Made by a program: the position numbers and the translations under genes
The notes under the pieces: generated by a model
The model's input: the letters and a program-made list of their open reading frames with translations, nothing else
Databases searched by the model: none
Told to the model about the DNA's origin: nothing
NCBI RefSeq assembly: GCF_001522545.3
Contig: NC_031770.1
Location: forward strand, 10,796,514-10,860,513
DNA from: Parus major
Lineage: Eukaryota > Chordata > Aves > Passeriformes > Paridae
Reading direction: 5' to 3'
Length of the DNA: 64,000 nucleotides
Shown: one piece after another, positions 1 through 14,300 of the stretch
Layout of the letters: each line of letters opens with the position of its first letter
Numbering within the stretch: position 1 is the stretch's first letter

Positions 1-65
1 CTTCCCGCACCTTCCCGCACCTTCCCGCACCTTCCCGCACCTTCCCGCACCTTCCCGCACCTTCC
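1..65. repeat. 10-bp minisatellite (CTTCCCGCAC)n
   Basis: Six perfect copies of CTTCCCGCAC fill positions 1-60, followed by a degenerate pyrimidine stretch CTTCCCTTCCCCTCCCC. The array runs off the left edge, so its full length is unknown. Confidence 0.97.
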
Positions 66-3000
66 CTTCCCCTCCCCATGTGGAAACATCTCTCCAGCGG
101 ATCGATGGCTCCTTGGGCAGAGACAGAGCAGAAGGTTGTGTGACCTGCAGAGGCATCACCCAGTAAAAAGAGTACCCCAGTGAGAAACAAATGGCTCTGT
201 CTGGGAGCTGTGGCTGGCCTGAGGAGCATGGCCCCAAGAGGGGACCCATCCCTGCGGGCAGAGGCTGGAATGGCATGAGCAGACACTTGCAGGAAGGAGC
301 GGTCCTTGCCCTTGTTGGAGCAAAGGGCACTCTCAGCTCTCCTGCTCTTTCCTTGTGGGAGCTGAGGCTCCAAGGAGAGCTGGGAGGGAATGTGTCACAG
401 CTCAGGGCTTTCTTCTTGAGATCAAGATGCTGGGGCAAGCAGAGGGTGAGGAGCAGCTGCAGCCCTGGGGAGTGCACCGTGCCTGGCAAAGGATTTCTCT
501 TCTGCTGACTGAGGAACACCTGATACCAGTGGGGCTGAAGCGGTCACACAAGAAATCCAGAGCTTGTTTAGGCTCAGGAGGCCAAATCCCAACCATGGTC
601 ATGCTGCCATTCACGTCCCATACACCACCTAAGGATGCCATCAATGCCAGTCTGATGTAGCTCAGCACCTTGCAGCAACATCCAGAGTGTCATGGAGCAG
701 CTGCAGGTTAGAGGTCCCCAGGTGCTCACAAAGCCTGGCTGGTGTCGTGCTGTCACAGAGGTGGGGGACACAGCCATGGAGAGGCTGGCACAGAGGTGAT
801 GTGTGCTGCAGCAGACCACAGGGTTGCCCAGCACGTGGCTGGCAGGCTGAGCAGTGCCCTGGGCTGTGAGCAGCACCTCGTGCTGACAGAGAAACACTTG
901 GGGCTTATCTGCTGGCTGGTGTTTACTCCACAGTTGTCAGTCTCCTGTTCCAAGCGGTGCAGCACGAAAATGCCTCTTGTTAATAGCTTGTTATCAGCAC
1001 TGGTGCAGCTATGTACAAGCATTATCTCCTTGATCCCATCTGTCTCAGGAAATGTGGCTGAGGGGAGAGCGAGGGTGGAGCTCAGTGGCTGCAGGAGTCC
1101 AGGAGAGAGACCTGGGCACCCCACGGCTACATCATGGCCATCTCTAATTCATCCCTGCTCAGTGGAGCACTTGGAAATGTCACTGGGGAGCTGCAGTGGC
1201 CATGATTGATCATGTCTCTGCTGCATGCTGACGGAGGAGAGCGACTTCAGCATGAGGAGACCTTGGCTCCTGAGCCTCCCCTTGAAGTGCAGGAATGAAT
1301 TATGCAAACTAATCCATCCCTTGGCTCCTCTGACAGCTGCTGCCTTCCCAACACCTCCTGCCTTCACATCTTTCTTTATCTCTGAGCAGTTTTAGAGCCA
1401 TTGAGGCTACATATTTTTTTAGTCTCTTGTCCATGTGTGTCCCAGGATGCCTGCAGGGATGGGGGCAGCTCATCACCTCTTGTAGGATGTTGCCCCATAC
1501 ACAAAGATAAATTGCTAAACCGGCCTTGACCAGAGCCTCTGGGCTCCCAGGTTCATGAGGAAATCATAAACCATATTAAAATATAACCAGTTTCTTCTGG
1601 CAGCCTTCTTTTGGCTCAGCTAATGGATGCATAAGGCTCCTGTGCTGGGGACACACACAGGGATGGGTTGTTAGGTTTCCTGTGTGGACTGATGCTGTCT
1701 CCAGTGGATGGGAAGAGGGGAAAGTGTGGAGAGAGAAGTGGGCTAGCAGAGAAGGGCACCTCCACAGAAGTGTTCAGTCAGATTTTTGTGTCCATGCCCC
1801 GTTGCAGAGGAGATTTGGCCCTCACTTGTCCAAGCAGGTGTCCCCCCCTGCCCATGACTGCTGCTGCACTCCTGGCCCTGGCTGCTTGCTGGGATTTTGG
1901 TCCCCGAGAGCTGGAAGCTGAGGCAGGCAGAGAGGAGGACAGGGAGGAACCAAATGGGGGCAGGATGGACATGTTGAAGAAGGTGGACACAGGACCCTCA
2001 CCAAACCCATATCTCAGCCACCTCTTTGCCACATCCTGCTGTGCCTCTCACCTCAGTGTGATATGCCCAAGTCACAGGCTGCCAGCACAGCACAGGAGCC
2101 AGGGGAGCTGCCATTTCCCCAGCTGTCCTCCTACCCTGCTGAAAGCCACATTTCAAGAAGAAGTGAACTGGCAAATAGCCTGTCTCATTTTGATTCAAAA
2201 AGCTCCCAGACTGGAGAGCTGCAGTGAAAGTGGATCTTCTAATCTGTCACTTGTTGGCAGGTGGGGGAATGGGCTGACCTGGAGACAGGGAGGTCATCAG
2301 CTTTTGGGGGAATTAAAATAAGAAACCTTCATTTTTTTGTTCCAGGTATTGGGGAAAACACAACCTAAACATCTAAAATCTTACAGAGATAGCTCCTCTT
2401 GCTGCCTGTAAGGCAGAAGGAGTATTTCCTTCCCCCTGCTCCCTGTCCATGCAGAGCAGGGGCAGGCAGGGCTCAGCTTTTCTGCCAATATTGTCAGCCA
2501 GAAAATGTGATTTAGTTATGGCTGAATCTTGAAAGTGATGCTGAGCTGGGAATGCTCCCAGTGATGTCAGCTCAGTGTGGAAACTGAAAAAGGACTTTTC
2601 CCCTCCTGCCCTCCCAGGAGTGCTCATGCTGGCCCTGCTGTGTGCTCAGAGAGGCTTGGACAGGCAGCACCATCACACCTGACTGCTGGAGGTGTAGCAT
2701 GGGAACACTGAACGTCAGATTTATGGTGAATTTTTACAGAATTAAGATTGTAGGGACAAGATTTGCTTTCCTGCCCGTGGGCACAGGCAGCTCTCGACAC
2801 GCTCCACGCAGTGCAGTGACTGCCAAGGCACCAAGAATACTCTGTGAAATTATCAGGGCACTTGCTTGAGGCAAGACAGCTCTTGAGAAGGCCATGGGGG
2901 CAATGCTGTGTCTGCATGGTCACACTGCCCTGCTGCTGGGCAATCAAAGCATTAAATTCCCACAAATACTCACATCTGGAATCTCTCAGCAAGAGGATTC

Positions 3001-6000
3001 TAACAGGTTAACCCTGCTGAAATGGGTTGAGGTTGTCATTCTTCCAACCAGCTCTTGTACAGTTTGCATTTTTGAGATAGAGAATTTTAATTTCTGCATT
3101 TGCTTTCAGCAGTCTGGAGCAGCAAGTCTTCAGCACATGAGATAATGAAAGCCAAAATTATTAGCTTTTGTGGTTTGCCACTGTTTGCAGAAGAAAATAA
3201 TAACTAGCTTAAATACCTATTAGTCACCCACAGCTCTGCATGTCTGCATTGTGAGTTTAGAAAGCAGATGCAATTTAGAAGGTATGGGGATTTTTTTTTT
3301 TGTAATTTTCCTTATGAAGAATGTCTTAAAAGTACACTTGTGAAAAATCAGCTTTTAAGTATGGAAAACTTGATATGGCTTGGCAGCTCTCAGAGATTAA
3401 AAAGCCAGCGCTCAAACTCATTTCCAAAGGGTTGCCAGTAGGAAACAGAAATGATTCCTGCCAGAGTTTAGAGCCCAGCTTAACTCTCAGCTGAGATTCA
3501 GGAAACAGATGCAAAATGCTGTGTGTGCTTTTGTGGTTGTTGTCTAAGGCTGGTTTTCTGTCACTGGCCTGGGCAGGGAAGTTAAAATTTTTCCATGGGT
3601 CTTTTCCCTTCTTAGTATTGTTTCATTTCACTTTACAGATGAAAGCATCTTCCTCTGAGCTAGGGAGCCCCAGAGTTCTTCCCAGTGGCTGTGGGATTTC
3701 TGGCCAGTTTCCTCTCAAAGGCTTCAGAGACAGGGCATGAAATAACCACAGGCAGCTGGGAAGCCTCCTTCCTGGCTTTGCCTAGGAAAAAATCCCAGCA
3801 AGATGGGCCATGCATCCATCAGGGAAGCCCTGATCCAAGAGTCTGAACCTGCTGGCCAGGCATAAGGGGGAAGGCACAGGTTGGTGGGGAGGATGAGCCC
3901 AGGAAAGAGGGAAGATCATTTTTATTTGGCATCATCTCATTTCACTCAGTTAAGCTGCTTTCCCCACCATTCTGCAAGTGCCTCGCAGAGATTTCAAAGT
4001 GCTGTTCCCCAGCCCTTGCAGAGGGAAGGCTGGGGGGATGTCTTTTTGAGGTTTGTGCTCACATTATAGACGGAAAAACAGGAAAGCAGCATTTGAGAGT
4101 GGATTGGAGGTGTCAGCAAGGGCCTGTCCAGGGCTCATGGGTTTCCTTGCGTAGCCCACATCACCAAGGCAGGACTCAGAGGGGCCCAGGCTCAGCCATG
4201 GAAGGTGCAGGGGGCTCAGGGAGAGAGCTCCAGCTGCCATGGGCTGAACCAGCCCTGCTGCCTGGGGAGCATCCTCCTTGGATATCCATGCTGGATATCC
4301 TTGCAGGGCTCACAGCAGTGTTTGCCACCAGGACTTCTCACTCCTCTGCAGCCACAGAGCAGGGAAAGGCTTCTTCTGGTGCAAACCAGGGCATTCAACC
4401 CCTGGCATGCTGCAAGCATGCTGCAGTGCCTGCATCAGCCTGGAAATATCCCAGGGAGGTGACAGACCCTGCTCACTTGGCCCTTTCCTGCAGGGAGAGA
4501 TGGTGCAGGTCTCTCCACTGCTGATAAAATTCCACTCAAGGAGGGAGAGGGGAGCTGAGCAGATATTTCCATTGCAGGAGCTGAAAGCCCCTTGCAGCTT
4601 TTTCCACTGGTGGGGGGAGCATGGCAGAGAGGGACGAGCACCTCTTTGTGCTCCTTGTCCTCACCAGGAGCACCAGTGCTGCAGGCAGGGCTCAGGGGAT
4701 GAGCTGTGTTGAAAACTGGGGTGAATCTGATTTCAGATTGCTGATCCAATCTAGCACTCGTCTGGGGAGGAAAAGATGCCCTTGCTACTCAAATCTAGGA
4801 AAAGTTGCAACTAATGGGTATTGATCAGAGGAGAAAGCAGATCTGTGGGCACAAATTTATGTGCGAGCTTGAAAGAAGTATGTTCCCTAAAAGAGGAACA
4901 GTGTGAATAATCAGGCTTTGAGACAAATGCTAATCAGCATTGCATCTTGCCTCTGAATCTCCAAACACAGTGTTTAATCTCTGAAATTAAAAAATTCCCT
5001 GGCGAGAAGTTAGACAACTTCAAGAGGCTCGTGTTTGAAAAATTCAGCTTGGTGTGTGTTGGTTTCAGATCTTTCTGATTGTGTGGAGTTCTGACTGTCC
5101 AGAAGCCAGCCCAGCCCCTGGGTCTCTGAGCAAAGCAAAAACATCCATTTCTTCCCTGCTTTATTGAGAGACCAGCAGAGAAACATGTATTAGTCAAAGG
5201 CTACCCAGGACAGCTTTCAGTCAGCTCTAAAGGCACAGAGTTCTTCATTGTGAGAGCCATGACACAAACATTTTCCCACTGGGAAGTATTCTATCAAAGA
5301 TTTAAGCTCAGGTGTTTGTTATGTGGAGAAGTATCTCCTGCAAGTGGCATCTTGGTTTTGGTAGTCCATGGGACTCCCTTGCATTGGATAGAGGAGCTTA
5401 GCTGTAGGAGAAGAATGCATTTACAGGGACTTGAGTTGGACATTTGACAGCTGTAGGTCCAAGCAGTGGATTAATCAATAACTGACATCCACCCCAGCTT
5501 TTTGCTGCACTGGTGCTTCCTAGTTTAAAGCAGTCTCAGATGGATTCACCTTTTATTCTGTGCTCTGAGAGCCTGGAAAGTGTGCACGTCCATGCATCTA
5601 TACAAAAACCCATGTGAGCACCCTGCCCTTGCTTGGGGGTGGGCTTTGCTTTGACCAAACACCTCTTGAGGTCCCTGCCCACCTGTGAGCCCTTCTGCAA
5701 TTCTGTATTTCTGCCCAGGCTTCAGCAGAGGGTGTCTGTGCTTCCCTGAGTGCTGCGTGTCCATATATGCATATATGTGATGCTCACTACAGCTGAACAA
5801 GCTGAATGAAGTCACAAAGAAGCAAGAATAAAAACTGTGCCTTGCTAATAAAAAATGAATTATTTTTAAAAAAAGAAACACCAGCAACAACAATATATAA
5901 TGCAGAGTTTGTTTGTTCCTCTTAGGAATAAGTGTTCTGGTATTACAGTACTTATTTTGGAAATTTCATGACAGTGATTTCATTCTTTGTAGCCACGTGT

Positions 6001-6545
6001 GGCTCAGTACATTTTTACCATGGTTGCCAAGTAACAATCACTAAGCATTTGTGTCTAGATCAGTAGAGGCGAGTGGAGGGAATGGATAAAATCTATTTTC
6101 AGAGGCATAATCATCGGTGGCTCTTAGTATGTTAATGGTTAAGTTCACTCAGCAGGGACAGTGTTTTGAAGGCCTTGGGATTTACAAACAGGAAAATAAA
6201 AAGCAAAGAGACTAAAGAGGGGTTTGGTTTTTTTATCATTATTATTATTCTTTCAGAGCAGAATGGCTTATGAGTGATTAAGAAGGCATTAACTATGTTG
6301 GACGTCAAGTCCCGCGTGCAACAGGAGCTCTGTAATCCCCTCCTTGGGGCTGCTCTGCGACCTGCTTCTTTCCTCCCATGTTTACTGTGCCCAAACCTCC
6401 AGCAGCACAGTAAACACCTCCCACTCTGGCCCTGTCCTGCTCCTGGGGCACCTCACAGCTGCTGCAGGTGGAGGAAAGGTTTTCCTCACTGAAAAAAAAA
6501 AATAATAATAATAACGTTGGAGCAAGGGGGGGAAAACAGGGAGGG

Positions 6546-6667
6546 AATATCTGGCTAGCAGATGGACTACCTGGCTAACAGAATATCTGGCTAGCAGATG
6601 GAATACCTGGCTAACAGAATATCTGGCTAGCAGATGGAATACCTGGCTAACAGAATATCTGGCTAGC
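6546..6667. repeat. 37-bp tandem repeat, about 3.3 copies
   Basis: The repeating unit contains ATCTGGCTAGCAGATGGA followed by ATACCTGGCTAACAGAAT. Each unit is itself two diverged halves sharing CTGGCTA(G/A)CAGA, so the array arose by duplication of an 18-19-bp ancestor and then of the dimer. One strand gives an open reading frame of repeated peptide, which I regard as incidental. Confidence 0.92.
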
Positions 6668-8292
6668 TGTGGCACAGCAGAGGCACTGCTCTCTGCTTGG
6701 CCAGCCTAGGCCAGCTCCAGGCATGTCCCCAGGCTCAGCTGTATGACAGCACCTTCACTGTGCTGGCAGGGCTGGTGCTATCACACAACTCCTGCCCTTT
6801 TCTCCAAGGAAAAGTCAACCCTGGAAAAAGGGCCAGGTGTTAATTACATTTCATTGTTCTTTCTCTGGAGAGCCAGCATGTGGGATGTACCTGGAGAGAG
6901 GGTATGGCTTCTGTAATTCCGTTTCCATCAGGTGTGCACTCAGAGGAAATAAGCGAGAGGAGCACCTGGGCACATTTCCAGGAGCCCTCGGTGACCGGCC
7001 TGGGATTGTCTTGGCAGATGAAGACTCAGGGATGAGCCAAGGAGGCAGCACTCACTGCTGACTCCGGAATAATTCAGCATCCCCTCCTGGGAGGGGGGTC
7101 AGGGCTGCCCTGATGAGGGAGGGCAGGAGAAATGCCAGGGAGCAGGGGTGACCTCAGCTCGGTGCTGAGCACGCTGGGGGAGGGAGTACAGAGAGGGGCT
7201 CCCCCTCCCCTATCGTTCCTGCCTCCCATGGAATGATACCTGGCGCTGCTCTGCCATGGATTGCAGGGATAACAAGCCAGGATTTACTCGAGGGGCTGAG
7301 CGCTCTGTGAGACAAACTGATCCTGCTCACTCAGGGGAAATCATGCCCGGTTCTGTCAAGGTCTGAGACACCCACGGGTGCTGCCTGCTGCCCACAGTGC
7401 AGCAGCAGCCTCTGCCTGCCCGCTTTTGACGTGGAATGAAGAGCCAAACGGCATGGGAGCGTTTGGCAGGATCAGGCTGTGAGGAAGGACTTGGAAGCAC
7501 TGCCACACCTGGCACTGGCAGCACATTTCCCTCCGGTTTCACAGGGGTGTGAAATTCCTGCCTGGTGTCCCCAAACTTCCCGCACACAATTCCCACCTGA
7601 AAGCCAGGTTGTCAGCAGACAGGAGCGGGGGAGGAAAAGGGATTTGTTAAGTGTTCCTGCAGGTCTTTGCCCTGCCAGCCTGAAGGGGATCCATCTCACA
7701 CACGTTCTCCCCACGGCAGGAAGGAGTGGTTCCTGTTCAGTTGTGGGATGCAGGATCACTGTTCCACACCGCTGAACAGGCTGGAAAACAAGCAGGGCCA
7801 GACCAAAATGTGCCGGAGCAGAAGTGCTGGCACTCTCCCACCCAGCCCTCCCCCTTGTGAAACAGCAGTATTTTTAGAGGGTTGGTCACATCACGGAGTT
7901 CAGTTCCTGTCTGTTGGCTGGGATTGCGGAGTCCATCTGTGATTAGTAAGTGATGTAAGAGGGGTGGAGCTGGGAACCACCAGGATGAGTGGTGCAACAC
8001 GAATGGGAGTCCCAGAGTTTGCCGTGGATGTGAGGAAAGCCGTCAGAATTCTGTTCCTTGGCCCAGAGGGCCAAGCAGATCTTGTGATGTGCTGGTCTGT
8101 TGGACTGCTGTGTGGTTTAATGAGGATATAAGGACAGCTGGATCCAGCACTGGGAGGTTGCTTTTGTGCAAGTGAGAGTTTCAGTCATTTTGAGGATCTT
8201 GTGAGTGTGTTCATAGGAGTGTTGTGGCCCCTATGTGATTAGAAACATGGAAAGTAAGATTGTAAATGAATCAACTAAATACATAAGCATTT

Positions 8293-8376
8293 AGCTTATG
8301 CAATACCAATATTGCATAAGCTCAATATTAATGCAAATGCAATATAAATATTGCATTCAGCTTATGCAATACCAAT
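8293..8376. repeat. Palindrome cluster (AT-rich hairpins)
   Basis: AGCTTATGCAAT (8293-8304) and ATTGCATAAGCT (8311-8322) form a perfect 12-bp inverted repeat with a 6-bp loop. A second perfect palindrome, TGCAATAT-AA-ATATTGCA, spans 8338-8355. The left arm plus loop of the first palindrome recurs as a direct copy at 8359-8376. It may be a small foldback element remnant; no transposase or clear target-site duplication is seen. Confidence 0.85.
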
Positions 8377-11300
8377 AGCACAAGGTACATTAAATGGATC
8401 CTAAGACATAGGGAAATGCGTCATTTTTAATAAAAGAGGCATTTTTGTATTTTGGGTCATAAATACTGTATTTGAGAAAATGAGTCTCCAGTGATCTCCC
8501 GTCCTTCAGCAGCATTTTCCTCCAGGGCAAGAAGGTTTTGAGGATGGGAGGGGTAACAGAGCCAGTTCAGCCTTTAGTGTCAGTGAGGGCATTGTCACTT
8601 GTACTGCCAAACCCCCCCAGAGCTGAGGGCAGCCGAACCAGAGCTGAGCTCCTCTGTGTGCAGCCCACTGGTGGCCACAGTCCTGAGCAAGATGAGACCA
8701 GATGTGTCCATGGGTGAGGTGTGGGCTGTGTGTTACTGCTGCTTGGGGAGTCACAGTGAGCAGCTGCAAAGTGAGGTGCAGAAAAGGCTTAGTGCTCAGA
8801 TCTGCACAACAGGGCCCCATCTGTTCTGCAGGAAGTACATACTTGTAATAAATGAACATCTTATACCTTCTGACAAAAACAAAAATTAAAAATAAGAAAC
8901 CTCACCAGCCCTGCTGAATTCAAGTGGAAGAAACTTTCTCCTTCTACTTATAAAATCCAGTAGCTAGAGCAGCTCCCAGTCCAGCAGGAATTTAAGTTCA
9001 CATTGAAGAGTTTCAGGGTTGGGTTGAGCATGTTTTTCTTCAAGTAGATTTTGACATCTAGATCCAAACTTAATTGTCCTCTTCTGATGGACTAAGATTT
9101 GGGAAAAAAGAGAGGCAGATGAGTAGTAATTGCCTATGCTTTTCAAAATCCTGCCTTCCTCTGAGAATCACAAGTGGGGGGAAAAAACACATGGCCTCTT
9201 TTTCACATCTTCATCTGACTGCATTTCATGGAGAAGGAGAGATAAGAAGCCCTGCAGGACCTTTGCTTTTTAAACATAGGGCTCAGTGCTGGATTTCACA
9301 CCTCACTATCAGAGAGTTTCTGCCTGTGCAGTGCCTTACCTATTTGGGAAGAGGTACACGGCATTCCTGCCTGGTGTGCCAGCACTCAGCCCTGGAGGTG
9401 TTGAAAGGCAGCTGGAGCTGGAGCTGTTTGGCCTGGACCCAGCCAGACATTGCTTTTCCAGCATGTTCCAGGCAGATATGGACATCTTGATGAGCCAGCA
9501 GCCCTCCCCGTGCCACCAGCTGGCTGGGACATTTCACTTGGCACCTGCCAAGGCTGCTTGGTCAAATGAATGTCTGTCCATGCCATTCCTGCCACTTCAG
9601 CCACATTGGGTCTCCTGTCTGCTGAGGTGTTCTGGTGCTTGAGCCCAAACAGCTGCTGCTTGCAGAGGTGTGCTTTGTCACTTTTTCAGCAAAAGGAGCC
9701 TGAGAGGCAGTGCAGTGGCAGTTTGTTGGATCAGCACGGCACCCGAGGCTCGGAGGAGCCGCCGCCTGCGTGTCCGGGTGGTTTTTCTGGGAAGCATCCC
9801 ACTGAGCCTGGCAGCATCACTGCTCCAAGGCAGCTCCTGGGGAACCACTCCACCAACGCCTGGAGACACCCACCTGATGGTGTGGATGGGAACACAGCCC
9901 AAATTGGGCATGAGGTGGGGAGAGATGGCAGGTCAGCACCGTGGGGACATGGGGATGAGGAGCAGAGCTCGTGTCAAACCCTGTCTGAGTCAGATCGGGC
10001 CGAGAGCATTCACAGGCAGACGCTGGAGGCCGACACATGGTCAGACTGTTTTTGGAAGCTAAAAATAGCAGCAGAGTGGAGTCAGTCCTTGGTTAATCTG
10101 GGCTTGTTAAGGCCAGACATCCTGATCCAGTTCAATACTTTCGTTAAAAAGGCTGCATTTGCAGCGCTGCCGGACTGGCCCGTTGCCCACTAGGGTGACA
10201 CTGGCCACTGGGCACTGGGCCAGCTCAACTGGGTGACTTCAGCATCCTCCTCCAAAGGCTGCAACGAAATGTTGGCCTGGCTCATTCTCCTGAGACCTCG
10301 GTCACAAGCAGGGCTGGGATTTCTCTGCTGGATGTCTCGGCCCCAGGCTCACGAACATCCACTTCTGTCCCCAGAATTCTGCTGGCAGGCCAGAGCTTTC
10401 TAATGTCTAATAGGAGCACTATGCCAAAATGCATTTTTGGACGTGGTTAAAAAGTCCAGGCCATCGTGGACGTCCCAAGGAGAAGGAAGGGAGGGAGGCA
10501 AGGCAGGAAAACAAGTGTGCATTGGTGATCCACTGTGCTTGGCTTCATAACAGCCTGAATGTTGTTCTCTGGACATTCTGAGCTGTCCAGTGATGGAGGG
10601 GGCTGCTGAGAGAAAATCCATCGGTTCTGGAAGCACTGGGATGAGTCCTGTGCCTCTTTTCCTAGAAGAAATTATCACTGCAATGGAGAGGGAACCAGAG
10701 GAGAGTGTTTGGGCAGAGCAGCGTGTCCTGGTGTCTTCAGGCTGGCTTGGCTTGCCTGAGAAAAGCCCAGGCCATCCAAGTGGCAATTTATGTCATTTCT
10801 GATGCTGGGACAGAAGGTCACTGGCTCAAAACCGAGAGAGAGATTATTTTGTTTGCCCACAGTCAGCTGATTAAAACCGTATTTTCCGCACATTTGAGTA
10901 GTGATTAGTGATGAAATGCAAATTTCATGCAAATTGGTGCAAATGGCTGGTGTGCACAGCCAGCTCCAGTCAGTCATTTTCCTTTCCTCTGAGGCATTTG
11001 GGCACTTTTAATGTTCACATGGAGGAGCTGGACAAACCCACTTGTGATCCAAGCATGCAGATGAAGCAAACAGCGTGGAGAGAGTGGGAAATCGACTGAC
11101 ACCTGAATGCTCTCAGCAAATTTGGGTGGCACCTAGTCTGGGTGCATCAAAACAAGGATCCTGTGCAAAGATCTTTATTAAAAAAAAAAAGCTACAAACA
11201 GCTCAAACAGGCCTTGCACATCCCTCACTTCCCAGCCTTATTTCTATTGTTTGCCAGGGCCTTCCTGCAGTTCTGTCGAAAGCAAAAAAAAATTTCCCAA

Positions 11301-14300
11301 ACCCTTGCCACAAAGAATAATCACAAATATATATGCACAAAAATATGTGCATATTTTTAGCTTGACTTCTGTTTTCCTTTGGCTTGCAGACCCAGAGCAT
11401 TGCTGCAGACTGAAACACAGTGAGGCCAAGTTTCCTCACTTCCAGGCAGCTTTGTGGGGACAGCAGGGCCAAGAGAAATCATTAAATAATGGCTCAGAGA
11501 GTGAAATGTTGTATTTAGTAAGGCTGATGGGTCCTCCTGAAACCCGGTTGTGAAAACTTTAAAAAGTGTCTGTTTCCTGCAGCTATCAACATGCTAGAAA
11601 AGGGGAAGCCCTACGGGCTTGTCAGATTTTTCCCAGTGGCTGCAGCTTTCACAGCTGGTCCTGATTTGCCTGGATATTGCTCATTTCTCTTAGAGCTCGT
11701 AACAACCCTGGAATGGGAATCCTGGCTCCTCTGGCACCCAGTGTATCTCCGTGGTGTGCTGGAGGGTGAAGGGTGCCAGCCCCAAAATTATTCATCCTGA
11801 TTAGCTCTTGGCTTTCCCTGCAGTCTGAGAAAACGAGGCTGGAATCATGAATAATAGAGTGGCTGGAGGAGGCCTAATAAAGGACAGAATTCAGGGTGTG
11901 TATGAGTCCCATGGTGTCAGCAAACAGGTTTGTGCTGCTGGTGGCACCACACACCGTGTCCACAGGGCGTGAGAGGGCTGGAAAGCAAACCCTTACCTGT
12001 GCCTGGCTGGTGGACATGGATGGCAGAAGGGAAACGGGGCTGCTCGGGGCTAAAAAAGGCAAAAGCAGCCCAAGCCAGCCAGGAGGCTGCAGGTGCTGGG
12101 GCTGAGTGCCCCCAGGCTGTGCCTGTGTGTGCCTGTGCCCATTAAATATACATGGCCCTGCTATTTGTGGGACACAAACAGGGTGTGCACCAGGGAGGTG
12201 ACTGTGTGCCTGGCTCTGCCTCATGGCAAACGCAGAGAAATCGGTGCCTGCACCCAGATCTTCCACAAATCATCTCAAAATCTCGCCATCAGCTTCCAAA
12301 CCAGCCTCCCTCTGATGTTTTTCATGGCACAGCTGCTTCGGGTGGGAAGCAATGGCATTCTCTGCCCCCCTGGAAAAGCTGTGGTGTCCCCCTTGGCCAA
12401 GGAGGTGATGCAGGGTTCTCTGCTGAAGAGCTGGGAATCATTTTTGTTCACTGCTTTTCTCGCAGGCCCCGCTGCACGGCAGATCCTTGTCCACTTGGAA
12501 TATACCTTGGGCATTTTAATCTGGGTTTCTGGGAGCTGGGAAACATGTTTTTCTGCCTATTTCTAGGATTTTGACGTGCAGCTGTTTATTTGAGATGTAG
12601 AAATGGAAATCTCATCTTCACTAGTCACTCTGGAATTTTCCTCCAAAGATCAGTGAAAGCAATCATTAATATGGGGCATCATTTATAGCTCTGTGCAGAA
12701 TAATCCTCCAGGCTCTCTGGCAGCTGTGAATTGGAAAACAATAAAGACCATTGGTAGAGGGTTCTATTTTTAAAAAAACAAATAAACAAAACAAAAACAA
12801 AAAACCCCACCCAAATATGTTCCTTGATACATTGTCTAGCTCTCAGAAAAGGAGGCAGCAAATTGAAAATCCCTCTCAGAAAATGCACACAGCACCATTC
12901 CAAATTCTTAAGGTTTTGGGGTTGGGTTTTTTTCCATGCCCTGACATCTCCCCTGAGTAAAAGTAATATAAAATTAGATAAAATTAGAGATAAAATTAGA
13001 GACTTTTGAGAAGGTTCCTCTGGGGGTACGGCAGCTGTGAAGCAATGTTCACTTCCAGGGAGGGCTCCAAGGCTGCTGCAGCTGCCCCTGGGCTCTGGTG
13101 AGCACATGAGCCCTGTGCACCCCGAGCTGGGGCTCACCCTGGCCCTCCCAGTGCTACCTGGAGCTCTTCTGGAGCTTCATCCCCTGCTTGCTGCTGAGAT
13201 CTTCCCCGCTCACTCTGGAAGAGAACACGCTGCAGATCACAGCAGGGGGAAAACTGACTGGATTGTGTGGGCTCACAGCCCCTCTCTTCAGCTTTGGTGG
13301 GGATCCCCACTCATTTTGCTGCACATGATGATACCATTTGAGTCTTTGGGTGCTCTTGCAGCTGCTGGCCCATCACACTCTGCTTGAGCCCTGCTGAGGT
13401 CAGGGTTTCATTTCACCTAAATAGCTTTAAAATGTGAACGCTGGTGAGAAAATAAAACTTAACTGTGTGTGGCTACTAGAGGATCCCTACCTGAGTGCAG
13501 TAAATAAATGTGCTCAGGGTCAGTCAGACATCCTGATATTCAGTGGGAAACTGGATATCATGATGAGATGATGTGGATTATTGGTGTGATGAATGGCAGC
13601 AGGGGGGCTGCATTGCAGAGCCTTTGGAAGGGCGCCTCAGCCTGTCTCTGAATGGAGTCTCCAGCTGAGATTTCATTCTCCTCCTTGAAAGCATTAATAG
13701 CCCCACAACAGCACTTGTCCATGCTTGAAGGAAAAGCAAATGAGTGTCAGAGAGGAAGAGGGGCAAGACACAAAAGGCAGTTTATATTTCCTGGCTGCTT
13801 GTTTTGGTCAATTTGATTTCCTCTTACTACACTTCACTACGGTTTCCTTGAATCCTGAGAGTGTCTTTAGAACACTTCCTAAAAGCTGCTTTTATAATAC
13901 TGCAGTTGCCATCTTTCTGGAGCCCAAGGCAACTCCTGCTGGCCTTGCTTTTATCTCTCTCCCCCTCCCCAGCTTTGCACTGGGAGGACCCTCTGGGAAA
14001 CCATTTTTCCCTTGGCCTCCCTCCTGCCTTCCTTCCATCTCAGGAATTCCCACCAGGCCCACACTAGGGAGAGACTCCTGAGCACGATACTGAGGTGCTT
14101 TTCCACTTTTTTGTGCTTTAAATGCTTCTAAGTCTTCTGGTATTAAATTGCCTTTCCCAGGAGCAGCAGGGTTTTTTTGTGGCATCACTCCACCTGCAGC
14201 CGGAGAAGGCAGCACAAGGAGCCAAGCACTTTGGACAGAGTTAAACTCTAACTTTCCCCAGCAGCCCTGGCTCCCAAAGTCAAGCTCAGGATGGACAGAA

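Noticed and set aside
1668..2321. 217-codon + strand open frame
   Set aside because: It has the same problems: no family similarity, no supporting context, and several overlapping frames of similar length.
5990..6035. X-box-like GTTGCCAAGTAAC as an RFX site
   Set aside because: It is an imperfect match and there is no ciliary gene start nearby; such half-sites are expected by chance.
6382..6675. Open frame with repeated LARYSVSQVFHL peptide (- strand)
   Set aside because: It is the translation of the 37-bp tandem repeat, with no start or splice context and no homologue I recognise.
9570..10193. 207-codon + strand open frame
   Set aside because: There is no recognisable domain, codon pattern or splice partners; it lies in the presumed upstream intron.
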